Shown: piece after piece, positions 15,563 through 25,076 of the stretch
How positions within the stretch are numbered: the stretch's first letter is position 1
How the letters are laid out: each line of letters begins with the position of its first letter
Assembly: GCA_034007295.1 (NCBI GenBank)
Contig: JAVERC010000022.1
Coordinates: forward strand, 1-55,844
From: JACKCP01 sp034007295
Lineage (GTDB): Bacteria; Desulfobacterota; Desulfobacteria; Desulfobacterales; JACKCP01
DNA length: 55,844 bases
Direction: 5' to 3'
Notes under the pieces: generated by a model
What the model was told of the DNA's origin: nothing
The model's input: the letters and a program-made list of their open reading frames with translations, nothing else
The model's database searches: none
Program-made: the position numbers and the translations under genes

Positions 15563-18220
15563 TCAATGTGCCTCAGACCAGTTTTTGCCTGAAGCAATAT
15601 TAATTTTAAGCGGGACATCAAGCTTAACAATTTTTTCCATTGAAGTTTTTAAAAGTTCCATTGCTTCATTTTTTTCATCAGGAGGGAGCTCAAAAACAAG
15701 CTCATCATGAACAGTAAGAAGAAGCTTTGTTTCCATTTTTTTCTCATTTAAAAGTTTAGCTGTTTTTAGCATGGAAAGTTTTAAAATATCAGCTGCTGAT
15801 CCCTGGATTTTGGTATTTACAGCAATTCTCTCAGCCATCATTACTCTGTTTTTATTTGAGCTGTTTATATCTTCAATCTGCCTTGTTCTTCCTGAAATTG
15901 TAGTTGAATATCCGGTTTGTCTTGCTTCGTCTTTTGCAGATTCTATAAATTCAAAGACTTTTTTATATCTTGAATAATAATTGTCTATATAAGTCTGGGC
16001 CATTTTTCTTGAAATTCCAAGTTCATTTGCAAGTTTAAAGGATCCCATGCCATATATAATGCCAAAGTTTATTGCTTTTGCCTGTCTTCTTAAATCATCA
16101 TTAATCATGCCTGGAAGAGTCTGAAAAACTTCTTCAGCAGTTCTTGAGTGAATATCTTCGTCATTTCTAAAGGCTTGCAAAAGGATTGGATCCTTTGAAA
16201 AATGGGCTAAAATTCTTAATTCAATCTGGGAATAATCTGCTGAAAGCAAAATCCAGTCTTTTCTTGGAACAAATGCTTCTCTAATTTTTTTGCCTTTTTC
16301 AGTCCTTATTGGAATGTTTTGCAAATTTGGATTTGAGCTGCTCAGTCTTCCAGTTGCTGTAATAGTCTGATTAAAAGATGTGTGAATACGGCCTGTTTTT
16401 TTATTGATTAATGATACAAGGGCATCTGTATAGGTTGATTTGAGTTTTGAAAGTTCTCTGTGCCTTAAGAGCAGCTCAGGCAGAGGATGTATTTTTGAAA
16501 GTTCTTCAAGAACAGACATATCTGTTGAATACCCTGTTTTTTTCTTTGTTTTTTTCTGGGTTGGAAGATTAAGTTTTTCAAAAAGAATTTCTCCAAGCTG
16601 TTTTGAAGAATTCATATTAAATTCTTGGCCTGCTGATTTGAAAGCATCCTTTTCTATAAGCTCAAGTTCATGCCCAAAATTCTTTGACATTTCAATAAGC
16701 TTGTCTTTGTCAACGCAGATTCCCTCTATTTCCATATCTGCTAAAACAGGAACAAGAGGCATTTCAATTTTTTCAAAAAGATCTAAAAGTTTTTTTTCTT
16801 TAAGCTTTTTTTCAAGAATTTTATATAGCTTTAAGGTGATATCTGAATCCTCACATGCATAAACAAAGGCTTTATCAAAATCTGATTTATCAAAAGTCTT
16901 GCCTTTTTCAACAACTTCGTCAAATTCAATCATTTTGTGATTAAGATATTCAAGTGCTAGGTCAGTTAAACCCTGGGATCTGCTCCCAGGTGAAAGAAGA
17001 TAGGAAGCAAGCATTGTGTCAAAGGTTTTACCTTTAATTTCAATGCCATGATTTTTCAGGACAATAAGATCATATTTCAGATTCTGGGCAATTTTTAGTA
17101 TTGATTCATCTTTAAAGATATTATCTAATACTTTTTTTAATTCTTTAAGGGGAACAGTTTTTACATTTTCGTGTTTTACTGGGATATAATAAATGTCGGT
17201 ATCTGAAAATGAGATTGAAATTCCTGCAAGTTCAGCTTCTACAGGATTTATATTTGTTGTTTCAGTATCAAATACAAAAAATTTTGTTTTTTTTATTTTT
17301 TCAATAATATTTTTTATATCTTCTAAATTCTGAAGGGCTTTATATGAGTTTTTAAACTCATCTGTAGAATCTAAAAATTCTTTTTGAAGGTTTTTAAATT
17401 CAAGTTCTTTAAATAACTTTGCAAGTTCTTCTTTTTCAGGTTCTTTTTTTGCAAGTTTTTCAAGATCAAATTCAAAAGGGACATTGCATTCAATTTCTGC
17501 AAGTTTTCTGCTTAAAAAAGCACTTTCTTTGTTTTCTATAAGATTTTCAACTAGTTTTTTGCCTTTGAGCTTGTCAATATTTTCATAAATTTTTTCCAGA
17601 GTTTCATATTCAGAAATAAGTTTTGCGGCAGTTTTCATTCCAACTCCTTTGACGCCGGGTATGTTGTCTGCACTGTCTCCTGCCAATCCCATAGCATTTG
17701 GAAGCAGATTAGGGGGAAACCCATAGTCTTTTTTAAAGGAAGTTAAAGTTATTTCTGTTTTTTTCATTGGATCATAAATTGAGATATTTTCTCCGATAAG
17801 TTGAGACAGGTCTTTGTCTCCAGTTACTATTACAACCTTAAAACCGCTTTGTTCTGCGTTTTTTGCCATTGTGCCAATAACATCATCAGCTTCAAAGCCT
17901 ATTTTTTCAAACCATGGGATGGAAAAGGCCGAAACTGTTTTTTTGACACCATCTATCTGAGATGCAAGATCTGCGGGCATTTCTGGTCTGTTTGCCTTGT
18001 AAAGATCATAAATTTCATTTCTAAATGTTTTTCCCCGTGCATCAAAACATACTGCAAGGTATTCGGGTTCTTTTTCTTTTAAAAGATTTATTAAAGTTCT
18101 GGTAAATCCAAATATTGCATTTGTTGGAATCCCATCCTTTGTGGAAAGATTTTTTATGGCGTGGTAATTTCTGTAAATATATGCGGTTCCGTCTACAATA
18201 TAAATTGTTTTTTTGGTCAT
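15563..18220 (-). CDS. polA: DNA polymerase I
   Basis: Replication and repair polymerase with all three domains in 885 aa. The N-terminal 5'-3' exonuclease opens YIVDGTAYIYRNYHAI and includes GDKDLSQLI and the helix-hairpin GVKGVGMKTAAKLI. The 3'-5' exonuclease is intact (FVFDTETTNINP, then LKYDLIVLKNHGIEI), so proofreading should be active. The polymerase domain shows TATGRLSSSNPNLQNIP, the A-motif DYSQIELRILAHFS, the B-motif RRQAKAINFGIIYGM and the C-motif VHDELVFE. The gene is single, diverges from the CoA-binding gene across a 100-bp AT-rich gap, and is complete. Confidence 0.98.
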   Translation of the reverse strand: MTKKTIYIVDGTAYIYRNYHAIKNLSTKDGIPTNAIFGFTRTLINLLKEKEPEYLAVCFDARGKTFRNEIYDLYKANRPEMPADLASQIDGVKKTVSAFSIPWFEKIGFEADDVIGTMAKNAEQSGFKVVIVTGDKDLSQLIGENISIYDPMKKTEITLTSFKKDYGFPPNLLPNAMGLAGDSADNIPGVKGVGMKTAAKLISEYETLEKIYENIDKLKGKKLVENLIENKESAFLSRKLAEIECNVPFEFDLEKLAKKEPEKEELAKLFKELEFKNLQKEFLDSTDEFKNSYKALQNLEDIKNIIEKIKKTKFFVFDTETTNINPVEAELAGISISFSDTDIYYIPVKHENVKTVPLKELKKVLDNIFKDESILKIAQNLKYDLIVLKNHGIEIKGKTFDTMLASYLLSPGSRSQGLTDLALEYLNHKMIEFDEVVEKGKTFDKSDFDKAFVYACEDSDITLKLYKILEKKLKEKKLLDLFEKIEMPLVPVLADMEIEGICVDKDKLIEMSKNFGHELELIEKDAFKSAGQEFNMNSSKQLGEILFEKLNLPTQKKTKKKTGYSTDMSVLEELSKIHPLPELLLRHRELSKLKSTYTDALVSLINKKTGRIHTSFNQTITATGRLSSSNPNLQNIPIRTEKGKKIREAFVPRKDWILLSADYSQIELRILAHFSKDPILLQAFRNDEDIHSRTAEEVFQTLPGMINDDLRRQAKAINFGIIYGMGSFKLANELGISRKMAQTYIDNYYSRYKKVFEFIESAKDEARQTGYSTTISGRTRQIEDINSSNKNRVMMAERIAVNTKIQGSAADILKLSMLKTAKLLNEKKMETKLLLTVHDELVFELPPDEKNEAMELLKTSMEKIVKLDVPLKINIASGKNWSEAH

Positions 18221-18322
18221 TTTGGTTGAATCCTAAAATTAAGTATTTAGTATATTTTTATAATATGGAAAAAAATAAATTACTTTATCATTGTATAATT
18301 GCACCTGCAATAAGGAGATAAA

Positions 18323-18757
18323 ATGACAAAAGGAAAAATCATAACAAATAATAATGAAATAAGAGATATTTTAGAAAATTCAAAAAAAATTGCTGTTCTT
18401 GGAATAAGCTTTAAAAAAGAAAGGGATTCCTATATTGTTTCAAATTATTTGATTGAAAAGGGATATGAAATAATTCCTGTTAGACCAGGCGGAGGAAAAA
18501 TTTTTGGGCTTAAAGTTCATGAAAACCTTGACTCTATTCATGAAAAAATTGATATTCTTGATGTGTTCAGAAGCTCAGAACATGTAACAGGCCATATTGA
18601 AGAAGCTTTAAGGCTCAAACCGAAAGTGTTTTGGATGCAGCTTGGAGTCAAAAATCAGGAAGCTGCAAAAATTTTAACTGAAAACGGCATTGATGTAATA
18701 ATGGATAGGTGTATTAAAATTGAACATAAAAGACTATGCGGGCAATATAACAAATAA
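18323..18757 (+). CDS. CoA-binding (YccU-like) protein
   Basis: 144 aa with the CoA_binding_2 Rossmann-like fold: a first strand and loop IAVLGISFKKERDSYIVSNYL, then GYEIIPVRPGG, then a DILDVFRSSEHVTGHIEEAL segment and a last strand DVIMDRCIKIEHKRL. The domain resembles the succinyl-CoA synthetase alpha nucleotide/CoA-binding region. The physiological role of this stand-alone family is not settled. AAGGAG lies just before the ATG. The next gene overlaps its 3' end by 38 bases, suggesting cotranscription. Confidence 0.88.
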   Translation: MTKGKIITNNNEIRDILENSKKIAVLGISFKKERDSYIVSNYLIEKGYEIIPVRPGGGKIFGLKVHENLDSIHEKIDILDVFRSSEHVTGHIEEALRLKPKVFWMQLGVKNQEAAKILTENGIDVIMDRCIKIEHKRLCGQYNK

Positions 18758-18965
18758 ACATGTAAGAAAAAGCAAGCGAAGAATTCCAAGGGATCTTACC
18801 TGTAGTATTTGCGGAGGATCGACACCTTTTTCCTGGCAGTGCAGAAAATGTGGTTTTACAATGTGCCAGCATTGTATGAATGAAAATTTATGGGCTCTGA
18901 CATGCAATGGTATAACCTGGGGCTGTCCTGAATGCGGAGAAAAAAACGATCTTGGCAATCAGTGA
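18720..18965 (+). CDS. Small double zinc-ribbon protein
   Basis: 81 aa with eight cysteines in CxxC pairs: CSIC, CRKC, CQHC and CPEC, plus two isolated Trp-rich segments, indicating two zinc sites. The start is uncertain: no in-frame ATG exists before the first zinc knuckle, so TTG 18720, which overlaps the preceding gene by 38 bases, is the only reasonable initiation codon in view. Function is unknown. It is followed nine bases after the stop by a strong intrinsic terminator, which supports it being a real, expressed end gene of a two-gene unit. Confidence 0.7.
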   Translation: MNIKDYAGNITNKHVRKSKRRIPRDLTCSICGGSTPFSWQCRKCGFTMCQHCMNENLWALTCNGITWGCPECGEKNDLGNQ

Positions 18966-18973
18966 AAATTTTT

Positions 18974-18999
18974 GCTGCCTTTAATAAGGCAGCTTTTTT
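18974..18999 (+). terminator. Intrinsic terminator
   Basis: Perfect 8-bp stem GCTGCCTT / AAGGCAGC, 4-base loop and six T residues, nine bases after the zinc-ribbon stop. Confidence 0.92.
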
Positions 19000-19003
19000 C
19001 AAA

Positions 19004-19150
19004 TAGTTGATGAACGAAAACAGCATTTTTTGCCCATTCTAAAGTCAGCTTCAAAAATTAATCCTCAAAATACTAAATGTATCCTAAAGGATAAATTTTT
19101 TATCTTCCTTGAAATGAACAAAAATTTTTAGTTTTTGGCCAATCATTAAT
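19004..19150 (-). repeat. Dispersed ~150-bp repeat, copy A
   Basis: Runs from TAGTTGATGAACGAAAA to TTTTTGGCCAATCATTAAT on the plus strand and carries the conserved core (AATCCTCAAAATACT) and the ATCTTCCTTGAA block. It has the same organisation as the other copies in reverse orientation and lies directly after the terminator of the zinc-ribbon gene. Together with 19151-19447 it fills the long gap before the lipase gene. Confidence 0.85.
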
Positions 19151-19187
19151 TACTATCTAAACTCGCTATTACAAATTTTTTAAAACA

Positions 19188-19213
19188 TAAACTGCATAAC
19201 CTGATGCAGTTTA
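19188..19213. promoter_or_regulatory. Perfect 10-bp dyad upstream of the lipase-fadL pair
   Basis: TAAACTGCAT / ATGCAGTTTA with a 6-base centre (AACCTG), about 235 bases before the lipase ATG. There is no T-run, so it is better read as an operator or RNA hairpin than as a terminator. The rest of the gap up to 19447 is AT-rich and shows no gene. Confidence 0.4.
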
Positions 19214-19447
19214 ATTATATATATGGTAAAGTCAAAATTACTCAAATTTGATTTTAAAATAAAAATCCATAATTTAATCATTTTTTTAAATTTTTATAAA
19301 ATTTTTTAGTTTTATTGTTTGTCTTTTATGGGAACACTATGCTTTTCCTTTGATAGATTTTTATTTACTAAAATATGGATTTTTAAAATAAACAATGTTA
19401 TTGTGTCCAAACATGATTGGTTTACTGACTTATTAAGGAGGAAAAAG

Positions 19448-21958
19448 ATGAAAAAAAATTGGACCATTTTTAATGGTTTACTGGCCGCAGTTGTAAGCCT
19501 TGTTTTGATGGCTGGCTGTAGTGATGATCACAATACTTCAGGTATTGCTAGTGGAAAAGTTGTGCAAAGTCCTGTTCAGGGAGCCATTGTTTTTCTTGAT
19601 ATGAACGGAAACAGAGTCCTTGATGACGGAGAACCAAAAACTTCAAGTCTGAGCGACGGAACCTTTTCATTAAAAATACCAGATGATAAGGAAGGAATGC
19701 TTTGTACATCAGGCGGAATTTTAATAGATTCTAAAAGACCAGCACTTCCTATGCTAGCACCAAGAGATGCAAAGAATATAACTCCTCTTACAACTCTTGT
19801 TGGAATCAGTCCTGATTTACGAGCAGTTTTTGGTGAAAATTGGTGGGATGCGGATATTTCTCAGGCATCAGGAGTTCCAGGAAGTATTATGCAGCTGGCT
19901 TTGGCTGTAGAATCTTTTCAATCTTCGCTTAAGTCTTTAAATTCTGGAGAAGCAGCACAGTTTCAGGCTTTGACTTTACTTGCTACCAACCTTAGCGGAA
20001 AAATAATCAAGGTTGATGCTGAAGTAAATAAAGCTTTTGAAGAAACAATGGCAGATCTTAAGGCTGCAGGAAAAGATTTGCCTCCTACAATAACAATGTA
20101 TACAAGTGCAATAATAGCTTCCATAGATGGCGAAGCTACAGTTGTTGAATCTGTAGTGAAACCTCTTGTAAAGGCTTATATCCCTTCATCTCCTGCAATA
20201 GCATTTTTGCCTTCAACAAACATTTCTGAAATGGTTATGCCAATGCCAAATGATGTTGTATGGGCAGGTCTTGGAGGCAAGCTTCCTACAGCTGGTGTTG
20301 AAGATGTTCAAAAAGTTGCATTGTATACTGCTGTTAATAAGCTCGGAAACCAGGGATTAAGTCCTAATACTCCAATAGCAGTTCCTCTTAGTTCAGCTAC
20401 AGCTTTGAATCCTGATGCTTTAAAGGCAAGTATTTTAATCTTGAACTTGTCAACTTATCAGCCAGAAACTGATATTATAGTAATGCAGGATGGAGATTTT
20501 ATTAAAATTTATCCAAGTGAGCCTTTTTCCCCTGGAACAAGGTATGCTGTTGCTGTAATAGATAATATTTTACTTGCAGGTTCTGCTGAGGAAAAAGTCA
20601 ATAAAAATCCTCTTTTTGAAATACTTAAAAGCACCAACCCCCTTTATCAGGATGAATCATCTGCAAGCTCAACAATGAAATCTCTTGAAACCATAAGGCT
20701 TCAGTATGCTCCTTTATTTGATGCATTGACAAATATGGGCTTATCAAGGGACAAGATTTTAACTCTTTTTACATTTACAACAGCATCAAAAACACTTTCA
20801 ACAAGTGATTTTATGGTAATGCTTCAGACAATTGCAGCAGGAGCTGATCCTGAAGGAATGACAATTACAGGGCTTGATTATTCGGTTGTTACAAATGAAT
20901 ATATTTCAGCTTCATCTGTTGTCCCGATGCGTACTGCCTCAATGGCTGTTGACAATGATTCCTTTACTTCATGGGATTTTGCAAGCATTGCAAAACTTCA
21001 GGCTCAACAGATGCCAGATGATGTAGATGTTCCTTATGCTGTTTACAATGGCAGCTCTTACAGCGACACTGTTGTTGTTTATCAGCATGGATTCAGCGGA
21101 ATAAAAGAGCAGGGTTATGCTCTTGCACAGCAGTATTTAAATCATCCTGTAGTTGCAATGGATCTTCCTTTTCATGGAGACAGGGATTCAACCCCAGATG
21201 ATGATTCAGATTCAGGCTCAAATTATCTTACTTCAAACATTGCACAGGACAGAATTAATCTTTATCAGTCTTTTTTTGATATGAGCGTTTTTATTCAGGG
21301 TCTTAAAGCTGGAAAATTTGACATTAATGGTGATGGAACACCTGATGCACCTTCGAAAATTTATTTTACAGGTCTTTCACTTGGCTCAATTACAGGTTCT
21401 GTTGTTGCAAATACAAATGCTTCAGTTCTTGACAAGGTAGTTTTAAATGTCGGCGGAGCAAATTTTGCCTCAATTTTTGATACTGTAAAAAATGAAGGAC
21501 TTAAATCTGTATTTACTGCCTTTGGTATAGAAAAAAATACTCCTGAATATTTTGTAACTCTTGGAGTGCTTCAGCTTCTCGTAGACCCTGCTGATCCTTC
21601 ATTTCTTGCAGGTGGCTTGGCATCAAGAGCAGATACAGTTCTGCAGTTTGCATTTAGTGATACAGTTGTTTCAAATATATCAAATCAGATTTTGGCCAAT
21701 ATCTGCGGTTCAAGCCAATTTGTTAATGTTACAGAGTTTTCAAGCCACTCAGCCTTTGAATCATCAAAGAGTTATCTGTTTGGAGGTGCTTTAGATAAAA
21801 CTGCCAACTGGATACCCCATGGATTTTTGCTAGATCCAACAGTTGTTAAAGCTGATGGTACATTAAAATATCCTGAAGCAGAGGGTTATATGGATGCAGA
21901 TTACGCCTCAGAGGCACATTCAGCAGTTATTTCCTGGACAACAGATTACTTAAATTAA
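19448..21958 (+). CDS. Surface lipase/esterase lipoprotein, VolA-like
   Basis: Predicted 836-aa lipoprotein with an alpha/beta-hydrolase domain. ATG 19448 follows AAGGAGG and gives a lipoprotein signal peptide ending LMAGC; longer in-frame starts lack a ribosome site. After the lipid anchor comes a small beta domain with a calcium-type loop (DMNGNRVLDDGE). The hydrolase part is C-terminal: oxyanion region VYQHGFSG near 540, DLPFHGDRD near 580, the nucleophile elbow GLSLGS near 645 (Ser central) and a second DINGDGTPD calcium-like loop. The next gene is a FadL channel 15 bases on. In Vibrio a lipase of this kind (VolA) is paired with FadL to release and import fatty acids; the same partnership is likely here. 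Confidence 0.82.
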   Translation: MKKNWTIFNGLLAAVVSLVLMAGCSDDHNTSGIASGKVVQSPVQGAIVFLDMNGNRVLDDGEPKTSSLSDGTFSLKIPDDKEGMLCTSGGILIDSKRPALPMLAPRDAKNITPLTTLVGISPDLRAVFGENWWDADISQASGVPGSIMQLALAVESFQSSLKSLNSGEAAQFQALTLLATNLSGKIIKVDAEVNKAFEETMADLKAAGKDLPPTITMYTSAIIASIDGEATVVESVVKPLVKAYIPSSPAIAFLPSTNISEMVMPMPNDVVWAGLGGKLPTAGVEDVQKVALYTAVNKLGNQGLSPNTPIAVPLSSATALNPDALKASILILNLSTYQPETDIIVMQDGDFIKIYPSEPFSPGTRYAVAVIDNILLAGSAEEKVNKNPLFEILKSTNPLYQDESSASSTMKSLETIRLQYAPLFDALTNMGLSRDKILTLFTFTTASKTLSTSDFMVMLQTIAAGADPEGMTITGLDYSVVTNEYISASSVVPMRTASMAVDNDSFTSWDFASIAKLQAQQMPDDVDVPYAVYNGSSYSDTVVVYQHGFSGIKEQGYALAQQYLNHPVVAMDLPFHGDRDSTPDDDSDSGSNYLTSNIAQDRINLYQSFFDMSVFIQGLKAGKFDINGDGTPDAPSKIYFTGLSLGSITGSVVANTNASVLDKVVLNVGGANFASIFDTVKNEGLKSVFTAFGIEKNTPEYFVTLGVLQLLVDPADPSFLAGGLASRADTVLQFAFSDTVVSNISNQILANICGSSQFVNVTEFSSHSAFESSKSYLFGGALDKTANWIPHGFLLDPTVVKADGTLKYPEAEGYMDADYASEAHSAVISWTTDYLN

Positions 21959-21973
21959 TCGGGAGGTTTATTT

Positions 21974-23344
21974 ATGAGAAAGTTAATTTTCTCCTTACTG
22001 ATAATAATGATTTTCTTTTCCTATACCAATGTATATGCAAACTGTGTTGATACTTTTGGTATTGGTTCAAAAGCAACTGCAATGGGCGGAGCTTATTCTG
22101 CGTATGCAAATGATCCTTTTGCTGCTTATTATAACCCTGCTGGACTTACCCAGATCGAGTCTATGAGTGTTGCAATTGGTTCAGCCTTTATGGATCCAAA
22201 TCTTAAAGCAAAAGGCTATAAAGTAAAAAAAGATAATTCGACAATTATGGGACCAAAGGATTTTAGAGACGAATCAGATGTGCTTGCAGTTCCCCACCTT
22301 GGTTTTGCAATGCCTATTAATTCCAAAATTGCTTTTGGAATTGCTGCATATGCTCCTTTTGGTCTGCATCTTAAGTGGGATGATACCAATGACCCTACTA
22401 CAAATCCTGCGGCATATAATTCATATGAATCTTGGTACACAAGATTTGTAGTGAATCCTACTATTGCATATAAATTTAGTGATAAGTTCTCTTTTGGTTT
22501 TGGTGTTGCAATAGGACGCTCTGAGTCAGGTACTTATAAAAATTCATATGATCTTTATCAATCAGGCATTACAGGTGCTATTGAAGGAGATCTTACAGAT
22601 GAAGTAAACTATTCATGGAATGTTGGAGTAATGTATAAGCCTGTTGAAACAGTTACAATTGGTCTGACTTATAGAAGCAGGGCTGATGCTGAATTTGAAG
22701 GCGATCTTGAACTGAAAAATCTTTCACAGAATGAAAAAAACACCCTTAATAGTGTTCTTGCATCAAATGGTTTGACCGATGCGTTTGAAAATAATGATTT
22801 TAAATCAAAAATTGAACTTGGAGATGTTGATCATCCATCTCAGGTTCAGTTCGGTTTAAGATATGCTCCAAATGACAGACTAAGTATTGAAGGCGACTTT
22901 GTTTGGACAAACTGGTCAAATGTTGAACAGCAGACTGTAATAATCAAAGATCCCTATATTCAGGCACTTTTGGGTACGGACAGAGAAATCTATCCAAGAA
23001 ACTGGGAAAGCACAAGACAGATTAAGGTAGGTATAGAGTATCTTCTTAATGACATGTTTACATTCAGATGCGGATACTATTATGATCCAAGTCCAATTCC
23101 AGACTCAACTTTTGATATAGTATGGTCAGATGCAGATAAAAAATCTTATTCTGTTGGTCTTGGAGTAAATCTTGGTTCATGGACAATTGACGGATCATTC
23201 CAGTACATTAAGACTGAGATGGATAGAGAAGTGGGCGGAGAAAGTGTAAACCTTAACCATAGTTATGGTGAAGATTCTACAGTTTATGCAACAGCTGAAG
23301 GTAAAATTTACGGCTACAGTATGACAGCTTCCTACAAATTCTAG
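21974..23344 (+). CDS. FadL/OmpP1/TodX family outer-membrane channel
   Basis: 456 aa. Signal peptide residues 1-22 (cleavage after VYA), then the N-terminal hatch of the family (CVDTFGIGSKATAMGGAYSA, then NDPFAAYYNPAGL with the NPA motif) and a beta-barrel with alternating aromatic strands ending MTASYKF, a normal C-terminal Phe for outer-membrane insertion. The family imports long-chain fatty acids or other hydrophobic compounds. GGGAGG precedes the ATG. It follows the lipase lipoprotein by 15 bases and ends at a strong terminator, so the pair is a two-gene operon. Confidence 0.92.
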   Translation: MRKLIFSLLIIMIFFSYTNVYANCVDTFGIGSKATAMGGAYSAYANDPFAAYYNPAGLTQIESMSVAIGSAFMDPNLKAKGYKVKKDNSTIMGPKDFRDESDVLAVPHLGFAMPINSKIAFGIAAYAPFGLHLKWDDTNDPTTNPAAYNSYESWYTRFVVNPTIAYKFSDKFSFGFGVAIGRSESGTYKNSYDLYQSGITGAIEGDLTDEVNYSWNVGVMYKPVETVTIGLTYRSRADAEFEGDLELKNLSQNEKNTLNSVLASNGLTDAFENNDFKSKIELGDVDHPSQVQFGLRYAPNDRLSIEGDFVWTNWSNVEQQTVIIKDPYIQALLGTDREIYPRNWESTRQIKVGIEYLLNDMFTFRCGYYYDPSPIPDSTFDIVWSDADKKSYSVGLGVNLGSWTIDGSFQYIKTEMDREVGGESVNLNHSYGEDSTVYATAEGKIYGYSMTASYKF

Positions 23345-23366
23345 AATAAATTAAATAATTAATTTA

Positions 23367-23396
23367 AAGCCCGGAGTTTTTTGCCGGGCTTTTTTT
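23367..23396 (+). terminator. Intrinsic terminator of the lipase-fadL operon
   Basis: 8-bp stem AAGCCCGG / CCGGGCTT with a 9-base loop and a run of T residues, 22 bases after the fadL-like stop. Confidence 0.95.
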
Positions 23397-23475
23397 ATTG
23401 TAAATACGAAATCCATTTTGCCTTTTATGATTCATCTTTATATTATTAAAAATTCATTTTGTTGTTTCAGTCATA

Positions 23476-23497
23476 AAACCTAGTTTTCGGTCAATCA
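23476..23497 (-). repeat. Terminal fragment of the dispersed repeat
   Basis: AAAACCTAGTTTTCGGTCAATC matches the terminal part of copy F (52480-52505, reversed) with few differences. No interior or opposite end is seen. Likely a remnant. Confidence 0.5.
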
Positions 23498-23538
23498 AAA
23501 AAAATGTATAATGTTTTAATTTAATTTTAAGGATTGAT

Positions 23539-25056
23539 ATGGAAGCCTATATAAAAAAATTTAAAGATCAAAATAAACTCTTTGTAAGAATAAAAAAAAT
23601 TGAATCTGAAGATCAGGCCGATTTTTTTTTGAAAACCACAATTAAATCTTTGCGTGAGCTTGAAAATGGCCTTGATATTATTTTTGATGTCAGGGATTAT
23701 AAGGTTTCTGAGGCAAATTTTGAATATGAGTATGTAAAGAAATTTCTTCTTGTAATGTGTGTAAAAATGCCTAAATCGATCATTAGAATTGGTGGTTCAT
23801 CTTTTATTTTGCTTGCAGATCAGATCATTCAAGCATTGAATGTAAGACTTGATTCCAAAATTATAACATCTGATAGTTATGAAGGAATAAAAAAGAAACT
23901 CAACAAGGAAAAAGGGCTTGAAAAATTTGCTTTATGGTTTTCGTCAACGGATTTTAACCCTGATCTACAAGAAAAAAACAAAAGGTTTTTAAATGCCAGT
24001 GAGCATTTAATGTGTGACCTTAACCAGTCGCCTGTTGATATTTTGTCAGTTACAGTAAATGGCAATTTTGTGCCTTCAAATAAAATAACAATAAATGTCA
24101 AAGCTGTTTCTGAATCAGCTGAAGATATATATTATAGATATTATTATAAAAAAAGCACACTTGAAAAAAATCCCCATGCCTATATTTTTCCTCTTGAATC
24201 TGAATGGACAACTAAAAATTTTTGCAGTTTTTCAATAAAAGAAGAGGGCAGGTACCATTTTTATGTGGAAGCTGCTAACTCGCCTGAATATTTTGACAGA
24301 CCAGACTCAAGTTATGCACTAATTCCTTTATTTATAAGAAAGAAAAAAGAATACATAGAAAATTTTGGAAATTATTTTTATAAAAATCAAATGGCTGAGC
24401 TTATATTTTTAACTAAAGATATGAAAAAAAAAGTTATCAATGCAAAAATTGAGTCAGCTGACATTGACCGCAAAATCGTTCACCTCATAAACCTTGAACC
24501 TGGATTTGATTTGAGTCTTTATAAAAATAAGTTTGTTTTAAGCTGTGTTACAGAAAGTCATGACGGGATTTACAGATATGCCTTTAAATCTGTAATTGAA
24601 AAAGACAAAAACATAATTATGCCTATGTCGCTTAATGACAAATTTACTGTATTATATGAAGATGATCCAAAAAAAGTGAATTTGAGAAGGGAGCTTAGAT
24701 ATAAAATAGGAGAAAAAGACAGCATTGTTTTATATATTTATTATGAAGGCGGCCTTTTTGCTTCAGGCAAGATATTTGAATTAGCTGATATTTCAACAGG
24801 TGGATTTGGTATTGTTTTAAATTCGGTTGCAAATAATTCTTTATCTGAAATGACTTTAAAGTCAATTGTAAAAACTCAGTTTATTTTAACCCCTGATGAG
24901 ACCTCAGAGCCTGTAATAATAACTCCAAACTCTGAGCTTAGGTGGAAAAATATTGATAATAGAAAAGACACAGCAAAAATGGGGTTCAAATTTATAGATA
25001 ACCACGAAACTGTTATGAAGGAAATTCAATATTATATTTCTCTAAAAATGCTCTGA
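23539..25056 (+). CDS. PilZ-domain protein with long unassigned N-terminus
   Basis: 505 aa, soluble. The C-terminal ~120 residues form a PilZ domain that should bind c-di-GMP: the arginine motif RRELRYKI near 386-393 and the second motif DISTGGFGI about 35 residues later. The first ~130 residues look like an STAS-type alpha/beta fold (DFFLKTTIKSLRELENGLDIIFDV), and the middle contains beta-rich segments I cannot assign. ATG 23539 has AAGGA upstream. It stands alone, converging on the TraB-like gene with a 20-bp gap. With the HD-GYP operon it indicates c-di-GMP control in this organism. Confidence 0.8.
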   Translation: MEAYIKKFKDQNKLFVRIKKIESEDQADFFLKTTIKSLRELENGLDIIFDVRDYKVSEANFEYEYVKKFLLVMCVKMPKSIIRIGGSSFILLADQIIQALNVRLDSKIITSDSYEGIKKKLNKEKGLEKFALWFSSTDFNPDLQEKNKRFLNASEHLMCDLNQSPVDILSVTVNGNFVPSNKITINVKAVSESAEDIYYRYYYKKSTLEKNPHAYIFPLESEWTTKNFCSFSIKEEGRYHFYVEAANSPEYFDRPDSSYALIPLFIRKKKEYIENFGNYFYKNQMAELIFLTKDMKKKVINAKIESADIDRKIVHLINLEPGFDLSLYKNKFVLSCVTESHDGIYRYAFKSVIEKDKNIIMPMSLNDKFTVLYEDDPKKVNLRRELRYKIGEKDSIVLYIYYEGGLFASGKIFELADISTGGFGIVLNSVANNSLSEMTLKSIVKTQFILTPDETSEPVIITPNSELRWKNIDNRKDTAKMGFKFIDNHETVMKEIQYYISLKML

Positions 25057-25076
25057 TCGTGGTTAACCCAAAAAAT

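Noticed and set aside
16440..16862. 140-aa plus-strand open frame inside polA
   Set aside because: Antisense to the conserved polymerase domain; composition is that of a reversed coding strand.
19319..19447. N-terminal extension of the lipase reading frame
   Set aside because: It lacks a ribosome site and would bury the lipoprotein signal peptide; ATG 19448 has AAGGAGG immediately upstream.
24999..25065. TAACCACGA / TCGTGGTTA inverted repeat at the end of the PilZ gene
   Set aside because: The 49-base loop and the location partly inside coding sequence make a functional hairpin doubtful, and there is no T-run.
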